NCBI RefSeq assembly: GCF_030439915.1
Contig: NZ_JAQFJG010000006.1
Coordinates: 1-64,000 of the forward strand
Direction: 5' to 3'
Source: Streptococcus sp. SPS1
Lineage (GTDB): Bacteria > Bacillota > Bacilli > Lactobacillales > Streptococcaceae
DNA length: 64,000 bases
Numbering within the stretch: position 1 is the first letter of the stretch; each line of letters opens with the position of its first letter. Of this stretch, positions 19,454 through 26,629 are shown in pieces. The position numbers and the translations under genes were made by a program. The notes under the pieces were generated by a model that was not told the origin of the DNA, searched no databases, and was given only the letters and a program-made list of their open reading frames with translations.

Positions 19454-20220
19454 TTCAGTCTATCACGAGTCAAGGCTTGGTGCTCTACAATCGCAATTTT
19501 CGTGAGGATGATAAGCTCGTCAAGATTTTTACAGAGCAGGCTGGTAAGCGCATGTTTTTCGTTAAACATGCTGGCCAGTCTAAGCTGGCCCCTGTTATTC
19601 AGCCCTTGGTGCTGGCTCGATTTCTCTTGCGAATCAATGATGATGGGCTCAGTTACATTGAGGACTATCATGAGGTCATGACCTTTCCCAAGATCAATAG
19701 TGACCTCTTTGTCATGGCCTATGCGACCTATGTGGCAGCTCTTGCCGATGCTAGTTTGCAGGACAATCAGCAGGATGCTCCCTTGTTTGCTTTTTTGCAA
19801 AAGACTTTGGAGTTGATGGAAGCGGGTTTGGATTATCAAGTTTTGACCAATATTTTTGAAATTCAAATCTTGACTCGATTTGGTATTAGCCTCAATTTTA
19901 ATGAGTGTGTCTTTTGCCATCGGGTCGGTCAGGCTTTTGACTTTTCTTTCAAATATGGAGCCTGCCTCTGCCCAGATCATTATCATGAAGATGAGAGACG
20001 TTGCCATCTCAATCCCAATATCCCCTATCTGCTCAATCAGTTTCAAGCTATTGATTTTGAGACCTTGGAGACCATTTCGCTCAAGACTGAAATCAAGCAA
20101 GAGCTACGCCAATTTATGGATCAACTCTATGAAGAGTACGTTGGGATTCATCTAAAATCAAAGAAATTTATTGATTCCCTAGCAGACTGGGGTCAATTAC
20201 TAAAAGAGGAAGACAAATGA
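19450..20220 (+). CDS. recO: DNA repair protein RecO
   Basis: RecO works with RecR to load RecA on SSB-coated single strands and anneals DNA. The 256-residue protein has an N-terminal OB fold and a zinc finger in CVFCHRVG...CLCPDH. ATG overlaps the preceding stop (ATGA), which points to coupled translation, and its stop overlaps plsX. Confidence 0.95.
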   Translation: MIQSITSQGLVLYNRNFREDDKLVKIFTEQAGKRMFFVKHAGQSKLAPVIQPLVLARFLLRINDDGLSYIEDYHEVMTFPKINSDLFVMAYATYVAALADASLQDNQQDAPLFAFLQKTLELMEAGLDYQVLTNIFEIQILTRFGISLNFNECVFCHRVGQAFDFSFKYGACLCPDHYHEDERRCHLNPNIPYLLNQFQAIDFETLETISLKTEIKQELRQFMDQLYEEYVGIHLKSKKFIDSLADWGQLLKEEDK

Positions 20221-21209
20221 AAAAAATCGCAGTAGATGCCATGGGGGGCGATTACGCACCCCAGGCCATCGTTGAGGGTGTCAATCAAGCCCTGGCTAAC
20301 TTTTCAGATATTGAGGTTCAACTCTACGGAGATGAAAGAAAAATCAAGCAATACCTGACAGCGACAGAGCGCGTCAGCATTATCCATACGGATGAGAAGA
20401 TTGATTCAGACGATGAACCTACGAGAGCTATTCGGAAGAAAAAGAATGCCAGCATGATCTTGGCGGCCAAGGCTGTCAAAGAGGGTGAAGCAGATGCTGT
20501 CCTCTCGGCTGGGAATACAGGTGCTTTGTTGGCAGCAGGATTTTTCATCGTGGGTCGTATCAAGAATATCGACCGTCCTGGCCTTATGTCGACCTTGCCG
20601 ACTGTAGATGGAAAAGGTTTTGACATGCTAGACCTCGGTGCCAATGCGGAAAATACAGCCCAGCACCTCCATCAATACGCTGTCCTCGGTTCCTTTTATG
20701 CTAAAAATGTCCGTGGTATTGCGCAACCACGTGTTGGTTTGCTCAACAATGGAACAGAGAGTAGTAAGGGCGACCCGCTTCGCAAGGAAACTTATGAATT
20801 ACTAGCAGCTGATACGAGTTTAAACTTTATCGGAAACGTGGAAGCGCGTGATTTGATGAATGGCGTTGCAGATGTTGTCGTGGCAGATGGTTTCACGGGA
20901 AACGCTGTGCTCAAATCTATTGAAGGGACAGCCATGGGAATCATGGGCTTGCTCAAGACAGCTATTACAGGTGGTGGTCTTCGAGCGAAATTAGGCGCCC
21001 TCCTTCTCAAGGACAGCCTCAGAGGTTTAAAAAAACAGCTTAACTATTCAGATGTTGGTGGAGCGGTCTTGTTTGGTGTTAAGGCACCGGTTGTTAAGAC
21101 TCATGGCTCAAGCGATGCCAAGGCTGTTTATAGTACAATTCGCCAGATTCGTACCATGCTAGAAACAGACGTAGTTGCCCAGACTGCGCGTGAATTTTCA
21201 GGAGAATAA
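20217..21209 (+). CDS. plsX: Phosphate acyltransferase PlsX
   Basis: PlsX makes acyl phosphate from acyl-ACP for phosphatidic acid synthesis by PlsY and PlsC. The 330-residue protein begins [15 protein letters not shown], and has [12 protein letters not shown] and [15 protein letters not shown]. The start overlaps the recO stop by 4 bases and acpP follows after 5 bases. This is a phospholipid unit. Confidence 0.96.
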   Translation: MKKIAVDAMGGDYAPQAIVEGVNQALANFSDIEVQLYGDERKIKQYLTATERVSIIHTDEKIDSDDEPTRAIRKKKNASMILAAKAVKEGEADAVLSAGNTGALLAAGFFIVGRIKNIDRPGLMSTLPTVDGKGFDMLDLGANAENTAQHLHQYAVLGSFYAKNVRGIAQPRVGLLNNGTESSKGDPLRKETYELLAADTSLNFIGNVEARDLMNGVADVVVADGFTGNAVLKSIEGTAMGIMGLLKTAITGGGLRAKLGALLLKDSLRGLKKQLNYSDVGGAVLFGVKAPVVKTHGSSDAKAVYSTIRQIRTMLETDVVAQTAREFSGE

Positions 21210-21214
21210 AAGAG

Positions 21215-21448
21215 ATGACAGAAAAAGAAATTTTTGACCGTATTGTGACCATTATCCAAGAGCGACAGGGAGAGGACTTTGTCGTCACAGAATCTTTGAG
21301 TCTGAAAGATGATTTGGATGCTGACTCAGTTGACTTGATGGAGTTTATCTTGACACTGGAAGATGAATTTAATATCGAAATCAGCGATGAGGAAATTGAC
21401 CAACTCCAAAGTGTAGGAGATGTGGTTAAAATCATTCAAGCAAAATAA
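21215..21448 (+). CDS. acpP: Acyl carrier protein
   Basis: The acidic 77-residue protein has the 4'-phosphopantetheine serine in DADSVDLMEF. It carries acyl chains and probably donates to PlsX next door. Streptococci have another ACP in the fab cluster, so this may be the secondary one (often also named acpP). GAGATG overlaps a weak ribosome binding site. A terminator follows. Confidence 0.93.
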   Translation: MTEKEIFDRIVTIIQERQGEDFVVTESLSLKDDLDADSVDLMEFILTLEDEFNIEISDEEIDQLQSVGDVVKIIQAK

Positions 21449-21456
21449 AGATAAGA

Positions 21457-21486
21457 AGTTCCAAGGCATTTGCTTTGGAATTTTTT
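21457..21486 (+). terminator. Terminator after acpP
   Basis: TTCCAAGGC (21459-21467) and GCTTTGGAA (21472-21480) pair and are followed by T6. Confidence 0.9.
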
Positions 21487-21496
21487 ATTTGGCTTA

Positions 21497-21693
21497 ATAC
21501 TCTTCAAAAATCTCTTCAAACCACGTCAGCGTCGCCTTACCGTAGGTATGGTTACTGACTTCGTCAGTTCTATCCACAACCTCAAAACAGTATTTTGAGC
21601 TGACTTCGTCAGTTCTATCTACAACCTCAAAGCCGTGCTTTGAGCAACCTGCGGCTAGCTTCCTAATTTTCTCTTTGATTTTCATTGAGTATA
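21497..21693 (+). repeat. BOX element, two boxB units
   Basis: boxA (CGTCAGCGTCGCCTTACCG) is followed by two boxB units (CCTCAAAACAGTATTTTGAGC and CCTCAAAGCCGTGCTTTGAGC) and boxC, ending in CATTGAGTATA. It lies between the acpP terminator and the next choline-binding protein gene. Confidence 0.94.
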
Positions 21694-21891
21694 AGTGACC
21701 GTTTAGGAACAGATTTAGTCTTTCTAGGGACAGGAGAAATCTGAGGACAAATAAGGGATATAATGAAATCAGAAAAATCAATCTCTAAAAGGAGAAAAAA
21801 GAAAGGACTTTTATAGAGTTATAGCAATACGGTATTACTTAAAATACAATTTGTAGATATTGATAACATTGTCTAATTTTTCACAATATTA

Positions 21892-21920
21892 TTGACTTTG
21901 ACAATGAAAAGTATTAGAAT
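21892..21920 (+). promoter_or_regulatory. Promoter of N-terminal-repeat choline-binding protein gene
   Basis: TTGACT (21892-21897), a 17-bp spacer and TAGAAT (21915-21920). Confidence 0.65.
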
Positions 21921-21978
21921 ATAGCTAAATAAAGAGGGGAAGCCCTCTTATAGCTATTCAATAAAGGAGGAAATGGCT

Positions 21979-23088
21979 ATGAAAAAATCTAAACTACTCA
22001 CACTTGGTTTGCTTGCAGGTGCTGGTCTACTTTTATCTATCAACCAAGCACAGGCTGCAGATACTTGGGTTAAAAATGGCACTGACTGGAATCTTTCTCA
22101 AGATGGTAGTCTCGTTAAAAATAAATGGGTACAAAACGCAGGTTCTTGGTATCACTTCGACAGCACTGGTAAAATGCAGACAGGCTGGCTCAAAGACGGT
22201 GATACGTGGTATTCGCTCGCAGATAGTGGCGCCATGCGTACAGGTTGGTACAAAGAAGGGTCTACATGGTACTATCTTCATTTTAGTGGTTCTATGATGA
22301 CAGGTTGGGAGTTCATAGATGGTAAATGGTCTTACTTTGAAAAATCAGGTGCTATGGTCGCAGATAGAGCTGTTCCAGCCAGTGATGGGGAAAGTTATGT
22401 CATTGGTAAGGATGGCTATCTAGCAAATAGAAAAGATGCTGGATACAATATTCATGATATTGTCAAACTTGGAGATGGGCAAGAATATTTGCTAAATGCT
22501 AAAGGTGACGATGTTATTATTGAAAAAAACACTTGGTATATCAGACCAGAGTTCAAGAAGTTCTCTAACAAATATGGGGATGAGGTTGCAAATACTACCT
22601 TAGCTTTAGTGGATAATAAAGAAGAAGGACAAGAAATTGATCCTAAGGCAGTTGTACAGAACTTCCAAAACTTACCAAATCGCTACTACTTTGATGAAAA
22701 TGGACATCGTGTGGTTAATATCCCAGCAATGACAACCTATTCAGAGATTAAAAAAGTTGGCAATGATGTCTATTTAGAAAATCCAGGTGCACGACTTCGT
22801 CTTGGAGCTACCCACTTTACAATCAATAACAATAAACTATACTATTTAGAAAATGAGCAAGGTAAGCTCAAAACAGGTTACTTTGTATTAATTGATGATG
22901 GTATGGCTACAACCCACTATCACTTCCTAGCCTATGCGGATCAATCTGGTGAAATTCTTAAGATGAAACGCTTGCCATCAGGAGTTTCAGATTATCTGGA
23001 TAAAGAAATCGATGGTTTATACGGTGAAAAAATTAAGATTGAATCTCCACACTCAAACGAATATTATAAAGTGGTTGTGGTTAAATAA
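21979..23088 (+). CDS. Choline-binding protein with N-terminal repeats
   Basis: The 369-residue secreted protein has a signal peptide (to about AQAAD, residue 27). Choline-binding GW repeats follow directly (about 28-140; WYHFDSTGKMQTGW type), then a roughly 225-residue C-terminal region with no domain I recognise (repeated Tyr/Asn-rich strands). Repeats at the N-terminus are the less common order. The ATG at 21979 is 8 bases after AAGGAGG, while ATG 21973 is too close. Function is unknown; surface attachment is clear. Confidence 0.85.
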   Translation: MKKSKLLTLGLLAGAGLLLSINQAQAADTWVKNGTDWNLSQDGSLVKNKWVQNAGSWYHFDSTGKMQTGWLKDGDTWYSLADSGAMRTGWYKEGSTWYYLHFSGSMMTGWEFIDGKWSYFEKSGAMVADRAVPASDGESYVIGKDGYLANRKDAGYNIHDIVKLGDGQEYLLNAKGDDVIIEKNTWYIRPEFKKFSNKYGDEVANTTLALVDNKEEGQEIDPKAVVQNFQNLPNRYYFDENGHRVVNIPAMTTYSEIKKVGNDVYLENPGARLRLGATHFTINNNKLYYLENEQGKLKTGYFVLIDDGMATTHYHFLAYADQSGEILKMKRLPSGVSDYLDKEIDGLYGEKIKIESPHSNEYYKVVVVK

Positions 23089-23143
23089 AAATAACATCTT
23101 CACAACTAATCGTTAACACTCTAACCAATATACCATTTTCAGG

Positions 23144-23187
23144 AGGCTTTAGATTTCTTGTATTTTAAAAGGAAACTAAAGCCTTTT
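23144..23187 (+). terminator. Probable terminator after choline-binding protein gene
   Basis: AGGCTTTAG (23144-23152) pairs with CTAAAGCCT (23176-23184), with a roughly 23-base loop, and runs into TTTTG. Confidence 0.55.
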
Positions 23188-23242
23188 GTAGATGGAGCAG
23201 GGGATAGAGTTATCTATAAAATAATGAAAAGGAGTCTGTCAT

Positions 23243-23428
23243 GGCAGTCTCAAGGATATCGCTGCCAAGGCTGAAAAAGATTACTTTGTCTATGCCAATC
23301 GCAATACGTTAGTCAGTTTACAGGCCATTGAAGAGATGACTGCGACAGAAGTGACCCTGTTAGAAGGTCTGCACTTCCCCGTATCACGAACAGCCAGAAG
23401 AACCCTTAAAAAACATCTCAATGTCTAA
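23243..23428 (+). pseudogene. LytTR DNA-binding domain remnant (BlpS/ComE type)
   Basis: The frame has no start codon and encodes 61 residues with DYFVYANRNTLVSLQAIEE and GLHFPVSRTARRTLKKHLNV, the end of a LytTR response regulator such as BlpR, BlpS or ComE. The receiver and most of the DNA-binding domain are gone. The ATG at 23241 is out of frame. It lies just before the bacteriocin-like cassette, so it may be what is left of a local regulator. Confidence 0.75.
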
Positions 23429-23457
23429 TATCTGTTAGACTTGAATCAAATTATCAA

Positions 23458-23497
23458 TAAGAATGCCGGAAAATTTTCTGATATTCTTATTTTTTTG
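23458..23497 (+). terminator. Terminator at the head of peptide cassette A
   Basis: AAGAATGCCGGAAAA and TTTTCTGATATTCTT pair imperfectly and a T7 run follows. The same element, with a better match, heads cassette B at 29348. Confidence 0.8.
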
Positions 23498-23504
23498 ACT
23501 TTTT

Positions 23505-23512
23505 TTCGAATA
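23505..23512 (+). promoter_or_regulatory. ComX cin-box 1 of cassette A
   Basis: TTCGAATA after a T-rich tract, followed by GATAAGTAAGAGG. The extended string recurs at 23630, 29396 and 29522 (one base differs at 29522) and begins at 24733 (GATAAATAAG), all before small-peptide genes. Confidence 0.8.
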
Positions 23513-23546
23513 GATAAGTAAGAGGAAAAAGAAAGGAGCCTAGTTC

Positions 23547-23597
23547 ATGTTTATATCAATGTTCTACCCATGGTTCACTGAGTTATTTTTTAAATAA
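23547..23597 (+). CDS. Conserved 16-residue hydrophobic peptide, cassette A copy
   Basis: The ORF encodes MFISMFYPWFTELFFK. AAGGAG (23533-23538) lies 8 bases before the ATG and a ComX box lies 35 bases upstream. The paralogous ORF at 29438 has the same length, the same signals and a related but changed sequence (M[FY][IL]xxFYxW[FY]xxLF[FL]K), which suggests selection on the peptide. It has no double-glycine leader. It could be a leaderless bacteriocin, a signal peptide, a membrane-active toxin or a leader ORF. No known family is recognised. Confidence 0.55.
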   Translation: MFISMFYPWFTELFFK

Positions 23598-23629
23598 ATT
23601 TAATTTCGTTGTACATTTTCGAAATTTTT

Positions 23630-23637
23630 TTCGAATA
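23630..23637 (+). promoter_or_regulatory. ComX cin-box 2 of cassette A
   Basis: TTCGAATA followed by GATAAGTAAGAGG, 33 bases before the first double-glycine peptide gene. Confidence 0.82.
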
Positions 23638-23670
23638 GATAAGTAAGAGGAAAAGGAAAGGAATAAAATA

Positions 23671-23799
23671 ATGAAAGAACATTATTACGGATTTGTTGAG
23701 CTAACTTCGGAAGAATTGACCGATATTCAAGGTGGAGAAAATTGGACGAAAACCCTTGTAGATTGGTACATTGGATTTCGTAGAGGTTTAGGTTTTTAG
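23671..23799 (+). CDS. Double-glycine peptide A1 (CibAB-like two-peptide bacteriocin candidate)
   Basis: The 42-residue precursor has a 22-residue leader ending LTSEELTDIQGG and a 20-residue cationic, aromatic mature part ENWTKTLVDWYIGFRRGLGF. AAAGGAAT lies before the ATG. It is followed 11 bases on by peptide B1, which suggests a two-peptide bacteriocin. Processing would be by a peptidase-ABC transporter such as ComA. ComX control matches the known competence-induced bacteriocins CibAB, but identity with cibA or cibB is not shown here. Confidence 0.8.
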   Translation: MKEHYYGFVELTSEELTDIQGGENWTKTLVDWYIGFRRGLGF

Positions 23800-23810
23800 G
23801 AGGATAAGCG

Positions 23811-23951
23811 ATGAATGAAATGAATGATAAGTATACTATTGAGGTATTAAAGGAAAGCGACTTAGCCTTGCTGGTGGGTGGTAGCAAGGAAAGCTATCAA
23901 CGGGGTTTAAATACAGGTCTATGGTTACGTCGTGCATTATTTGGATTCTAA
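23811..23951 (+). CDS. Double-glycine peptide B1 (partner of A1)
   Basis: The 46-residue precursor has a 24-residue leader ending ESDLALLVGG and a mature part SKESYQRGLNTGLWLRRALF plus GF. AGGAGG stands 7 bases before the ATG. The pair A1/B1 has short mature parts that both end in GF. The paralogue B2 at 29704 keeps the leader exactly but has a longer, different end. Confidence 0.78.
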   Translation: MNEMNDKYTIEVLKESDLALLVGGSKESYQRGLNTGLWLRRALFGF

Positions 23952-24061
23952 GATAATATTTAGAGAGTAAAGGTTATCTATAACAACGAATAGAATATAT
24001 GAAAAAGGAAAGACAAAAAACTACCTTTTTCAATCGTTAAGAATCAAAAAAGGAGAATAAG

Positions 24062-24244
24062 ATGGAACAAATTAAAAATATGGAAAATAGTTTTCATGTA
24101 ATGAGTCATGAGGAATTGGCCGATGTAGAAGGAGGCTTGCTATTTGGTCTGGTAGTAGTTGGAGGAGTCGCAATTGCAGGAACATTTTTATTGGGTGCGG
24201 TAGATGGTGCTTCAGGAGCACATGCTAAGCGTCGTGGACGTTAA
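24062..24244 (+). CDS. Double-glycine peptide C1 (class IIb bacteriocin-like)
   Basis: The 60-residue precursor has leader MEQIKNMENSFHVMSHEELADVEGG (cut after residue 25) and a 35-residue mature part rich in Gly, Val and Ala that ends in basic KRRGR. It is likely membrane-active. AAAGGAG precedes the ATG. A small membrane protein gene follows after 19 bases, a usual bacteriocin and immunity pairing. Confidence 0.8.
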   Translation: MEQIKNMENSFHVMSHEELADVEGGLLFGLVVVGGVAIAGTFLLGAVDGASGAHAKRRGR

Positions 24245-24263
24245 CAGGGAAGGAAGAGCGCTG

Positions 24264-24452
24264 ATGGAACGCATGATAGAAAGTTGGATTACTAGGGTAG
24301 AGAACTTTTACAGTTTGCAGTCAATTCCTGTAAAAGTATTCATTTTCATAGTTGGAGTAGTTGGGGTTTATGCTTTAGGGACCTTACTTTTAGGACCGGT
24401 TTATTGGGCAGGACAGAAGTTTGGCGAAATGGTTTACAATTATTTATTTTAA
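24264..24452 (+). CDS. Small membrane protein, probable bacteriocin immunity (CibC-like position)
   Basis: The 62-residue protein has one strong hydrophobic segment (KVFIFIVGVVGVYALGTLLL) and an amphipathic N-terminus MERMIESWITRVENFY. There is no double-glycine leader. GGAAG stands about 8 bases before the start at 24264; a frame opening at 24204 overlaps C1 and is not preferred. Its position after C1 suggests immunity, which is inference. Confidence 0.65.
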   Translation: MERMIESWITRVENFYSLQSIPVKVFIFIVGVVGVYALGTLLLGPVYWAGQKFGEMVYNYLF

Positions 24453-24484
24453 TAAAAAATTATAGATAAAGAGGAACAGACATA

Positions 24485-24685
24485 ATGAATATGATAAAAA
24501 TTGAAGAAAAATTTACAAGTCTTACAGAAAAAGATTTAGCAATAGTAGAGGGCGGTCGAGTGTCATGGAGAGGTAATATTAACATCGATGTCCATAAAGT
24601 GATTGATAGTACGGGAAGATTTTTCGGTGGTATCTATAATGCTGGTAGAGCATTTGGGCGAAATGTTTACAATGCATTTTATTAA
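24485..24685 (+). CDS. Double-glycine peptide D1
   Basis: The 66-residue precursor has leader end LTEKDLAIVEGG (residue 24) and a 42-residue basic, Asn- and Gly-rich mature part ending GRAFGRNVYNAFY. GAGGAACAGACAT precedes the ATG; Met 3 is an alternative start. It has no counterpart in cassette B. Confidence 0.77.
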   Translation: MNMIKIEEKFTSLTEKDLAIVEGGRVSWRGNINIDVHKVIDSTGRFFGGIYNAGRAFGRNVYNAFY

Positions 24686-24732
24686 TATAGTTTATTAAAA
24701 CGAATATCATATATTATATTTTTGAATTCGTT

Positions 24733-24740
24733 TTCGAATA
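24733..24740 (+). promoter_or_regulatory. ComX cin-box 3 of cassette A
   Basis: TTCGAATA followed by GATAAATAAG, about 140 bases before the BlpU-like gene. The leader between them has no ORF with a convincing ribosome binding site, although a frame opening at 24792 joins the next gene. Confidence 0.75.
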
Positions 24741-24878
24741 GATAAATAAGAAGAATACAGGGAATGATTATTTCAGTAATTCAAGATTTAGATGAAACAA
24801 TTTAATAAACACTGCTATACCAAACTTGTCAAGTTTGCAACAAGACAAGCATTAAAAATACAAAAGGAGGCATTCGTT

Positions 24879-25109
24879 ATGAATACAAAAACGATGTCAC
24901 AATTTGAAATTATGGATACTGAGATGCTTGCTTGCCTTGAAGGTGGCGGATGCAATTGGGGAGATTTTGCCAAAGCAGGTGTTGGAGGAGGAGCAGCACG
25001 AGGTCTTCAGCTAGGAATTAAAACAGGAACATGGCAAGGTGCAGCAACTGGTGCTGCGGGAGGAGCTATACTTGGAGGTGTGGCATATGCAGCGACATGT
25101 TGGTGGTAA
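24879..25109 (+). CDS. BlpU-like double-glycine bacteriocin E1
   Basis: The 76-residue precursor has leader MNTKTMSQFEIMDTEMLACLEGG (23 residues), typical of pneumococcal Blp peptides. The mature part begins GCNWGDFAKAGVGGGAARG, has many GxxxG/A-type repeats, and ends in TCWW, so two cysteines could form a disulfide. AAAGGAGG is 8 bases before the ATG. The longer frame from 24792 adds no family sequence. A blpU-like gene is known just upstream of comA in pneumococcus. Confidence 0.87.
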   Translation: MNTKTMSQFEIMDTEMLACLEGGGCNWGDFAKAGVGGGAARGLQLGIKTGTWQGAATGAAGGAILGGVAYAATCWW

Positions 25110-25111
25110 TT

Positions 25112-25237
25112 ATGGATTTTAAAAGTTTTATTATTGGTTTAGTAGTTGGTATATTTGGTCCCTATATGGATGATTTAATTAGAAAAAAATTTTTAAAGTC
25201 TTCGGAGAAGAAAACAGAAAAATTTGTCAAAAAATAA
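25112..25237 (+). CDS. Small membrane protein, probable immunity for E1
   Basis: The 41-residue protein has one hydrophobic stretch (FIIGLVVGIFGPYM) and a Lys-rich tail ending KKTEKFVKK. It starts 2 bases after the E1 stop without a clear ribosome binding site, so translation is probably coupled. The last codons and the following roughly 40 bases closely match the end of the small protein gene at 30496-30711, a shared module border. Confidence 0.6.
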   Translation: MDFKSFIIGLVVGIFGPYMDDLIRKKFLKSSEKKTEKFVKK

Positions 25238-25331
25238 TCAAAACGATAAATGATGAATCTGATTCAAAATTATCTTGCACATGTAAAGAGGACCATCTCT
25301 CCTCTTATCAGGTAAATAGGAATCTTGCAGT

Positions 25332-25603
25332 AGCGAATCAAAAAAAGGAGTAACTATGAATCGTAATTTAGAACGGTGTTATCTATTCTGACTAGGAATA
25401 GATCATACCAGAGGTGGCTTAGAAATAGCAGGGACATTAAAAATTGAAGTAACTTTAAATAGGATGTCGTAAATGTTACTATCAATGATTTATTTGTTCC
25501 AAGCTTGCCTAGGGTATCAGTAAAAAATCATTTTCCTTTCAATAGCATATTTTTAGTAGGTAGGACGTTTGTTCTGCCTATTTTTTGCTAAAAAGTGCAG
25601 TTG
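25332..25603 (+). repeat. Long direct repeat, copy A (copy B at 31300-31573)
   Basis: About 270 bp are nearly identical to 31300-31573, from near CGAATCAA through the degenerate peptide gene to AAAAAGTGCAGTTG. In copy B the match ends within the ComE site of comAB; in copy A that site is broken. It marks one border of the duplicated cassette. Confidence 0.9.
25356..25472 (+). pseudogene. Degenerate double-glycine peptide gene, copy A
   Basis: After AAAAAAGGAG the frame MNRNLERCYLF ends at TGA (25389-25391). Reading through gives a GG at the right place (DHTRGG) and a short tail to TAA. It resembles MNLEQFYQ...TKGG at 30325. The same TGA is in copy B, so the gene was probably already dead when duplicated. 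Confidence 0.55.
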
Positions 25604-25788
25604 AAGTGTCTATTTGCATCATTTGGAGTTTTACATGTATTTTTGATAAAAAATAGGTATAGAAATTAGGAAAGTTGAAGAAAAGGAATGAAGAAGGTCT
25701 TAGTTTGTGATTTTTTACATACTTTTAAGTCTTGATGAACCAGCTTGAACTAATGTATAATTGATAGAAATTGAATACACTACTCCTT

Positions 25789-25810
25789 GAGGGCATTTTG
25801 CCCTCTTTTA
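25789..25810 (+). terminator. Terminator before the recombinase gene
   Basis: GAGGGC (25789-25794) and GCCCTC (25800-25805) form a hairpin followed by TTTTAT. The stretch 25604-25788 shows no gene. Confidence 0.75.
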
Positions 25811-25843
25811 TATTTTACAATAAGTGTAAAAAGGAGAGTTTTT

Positions 25844-26431
25844 ATGCGTTACGGTTATGTTCGAGTATCTACAAAAGAACAAAATATTGATAGGCAATTT
25901 TCAGCCTTAGTAGAAAACAAATTATCAAAAGAGAATATTTTTATTGATTACGTTTCAGGAAAAGATTTTGACAGAATGGAATATCAAAAATTATTAACTA
26001 CCTTGAAAGAAAATGATGAATTGGTTATTAAATCAATTGATAGGTTGGGAAGAAACTATGATGAAATTTTAGAACAATGGCAAGCAATTACTAAGAAAAA
26101 GAAAGTAAATATAACTGTTTTAGATTTCCCCTTATTAAATACAAAGAATAGCAATGATAATATCACAGGAAAACTAATCTCCGATATCGTTTTACAAGTC
26201 CTATCTTATGTGGCACAGTTTGAAAGAGAACAAATCAAACAAAGACAAATGGAAGGAATACGGGAAGCACAGAAAAAAGGGAAGAAATTCGGTAGACCAA
26301 AATTGATTGTCCCGAATAATCTCCCTGATGTGATAGCTCAATATAAGAAAAAAGAAATAACCTTACGAGAAGGTGCAGACATCTTAGGAGTATCAAAAAG
26401 CACCTTTCACAATTGGATAAAAAATTCATAG
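25844..26431 (+). CDS. Serine recombinase (resolvase/invertase family)
   Basis: The 195-residue protein has the catalytic serine in YVRVSTKEQNIDRQ, the arginine-rich active-site string IKSIDRLGRNYDEI, the E-helix region QFEREQIKQRQMEGI and a C-terminal helix-turn-helix LREGADILGVSKSTFHNWI. It should cut and rejoin DNA at short paired palindromes. AAGGAG (25831-25836) precedes ATG 25844. TTTTACA-N5-TGTAAAA at 25813-25831 overlaps the ribosome binding region and may be an operator. Palindromes downstream are candidate targets. Confidence 0.9.
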   Translation: MRYGYVRVSTKEQNIDRQFSALVENKLSKENIFIDYVSGKDFDRMEYQKLLTTLKENDELVIKSIDRLGRNYDEILEQWQAITKKKKVNITVLDFPLLNTKNSNDNITGKLISDIVLQVLSYVAQFEREQIKQRQMEGIREAQKKGKKFGRPKLIVPNNLPDVIAQYKKKEITLREGADILGVSKSTFHNWIKNS

Positions 26432-26592
26432 TTCTTGTCAAAAAACCTAGGATTTTTTGGACAGAAAATACAGTCTATTTTAGAAGCGTTTTCGTTAGAA
26501 AAAAGGTTCTAAAATCCAGCATTTTGACCAATTATTATTACACTTCCATTTTATCAAGTTTGTCCAAAAAAGTCTAGATTTTAGGACAAACT
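26432..26592 (+). other. Candidate recombinase crossover region (res/hix-like palindromes)
   Basis: Two imperfect palindromes of about 30 bp share the pattern TTGTC(C)AAAAAAnCTAGnTTTT...GGACA. One is at about 26432-26466, the other at 26557-26592, and both are centred on CTAG. Between them ATTTTAGAA and TTCTAAAAT (about 26477-26514) form another inverted repeat. Three spaced palindromes beside a serine recombinase gene fit a res site, and the first resembles hix sites. The first could instead be a terminator. Confidence 0.5.
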
Positions 26593-26629
26593 GATTATTT
26601 TACAATAAATAAAAATAGGGGGACACGAA

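Noticed and set aside
20440-20447. Reverse-strand TCCGAATA in plsX, and a similar one near 26878
   Set aside because: Both are within coding sequence and face no gene start.
25251-25316. Short ORF MMNLIQNYLAHVKRTISPLI
   Set aside because: The matching place in cassette B does not keep this frame, and the bases are better explained by a hairpin.
26436-26463. First palindrome after the recombinase gene as a plain terminator
   Set aside because: The stem is mostly A-T with only CC/GG near the centre, and a second copy of the pattern recurs at 26557, so a protein site seemed more likely; a terminator role is not excluded.
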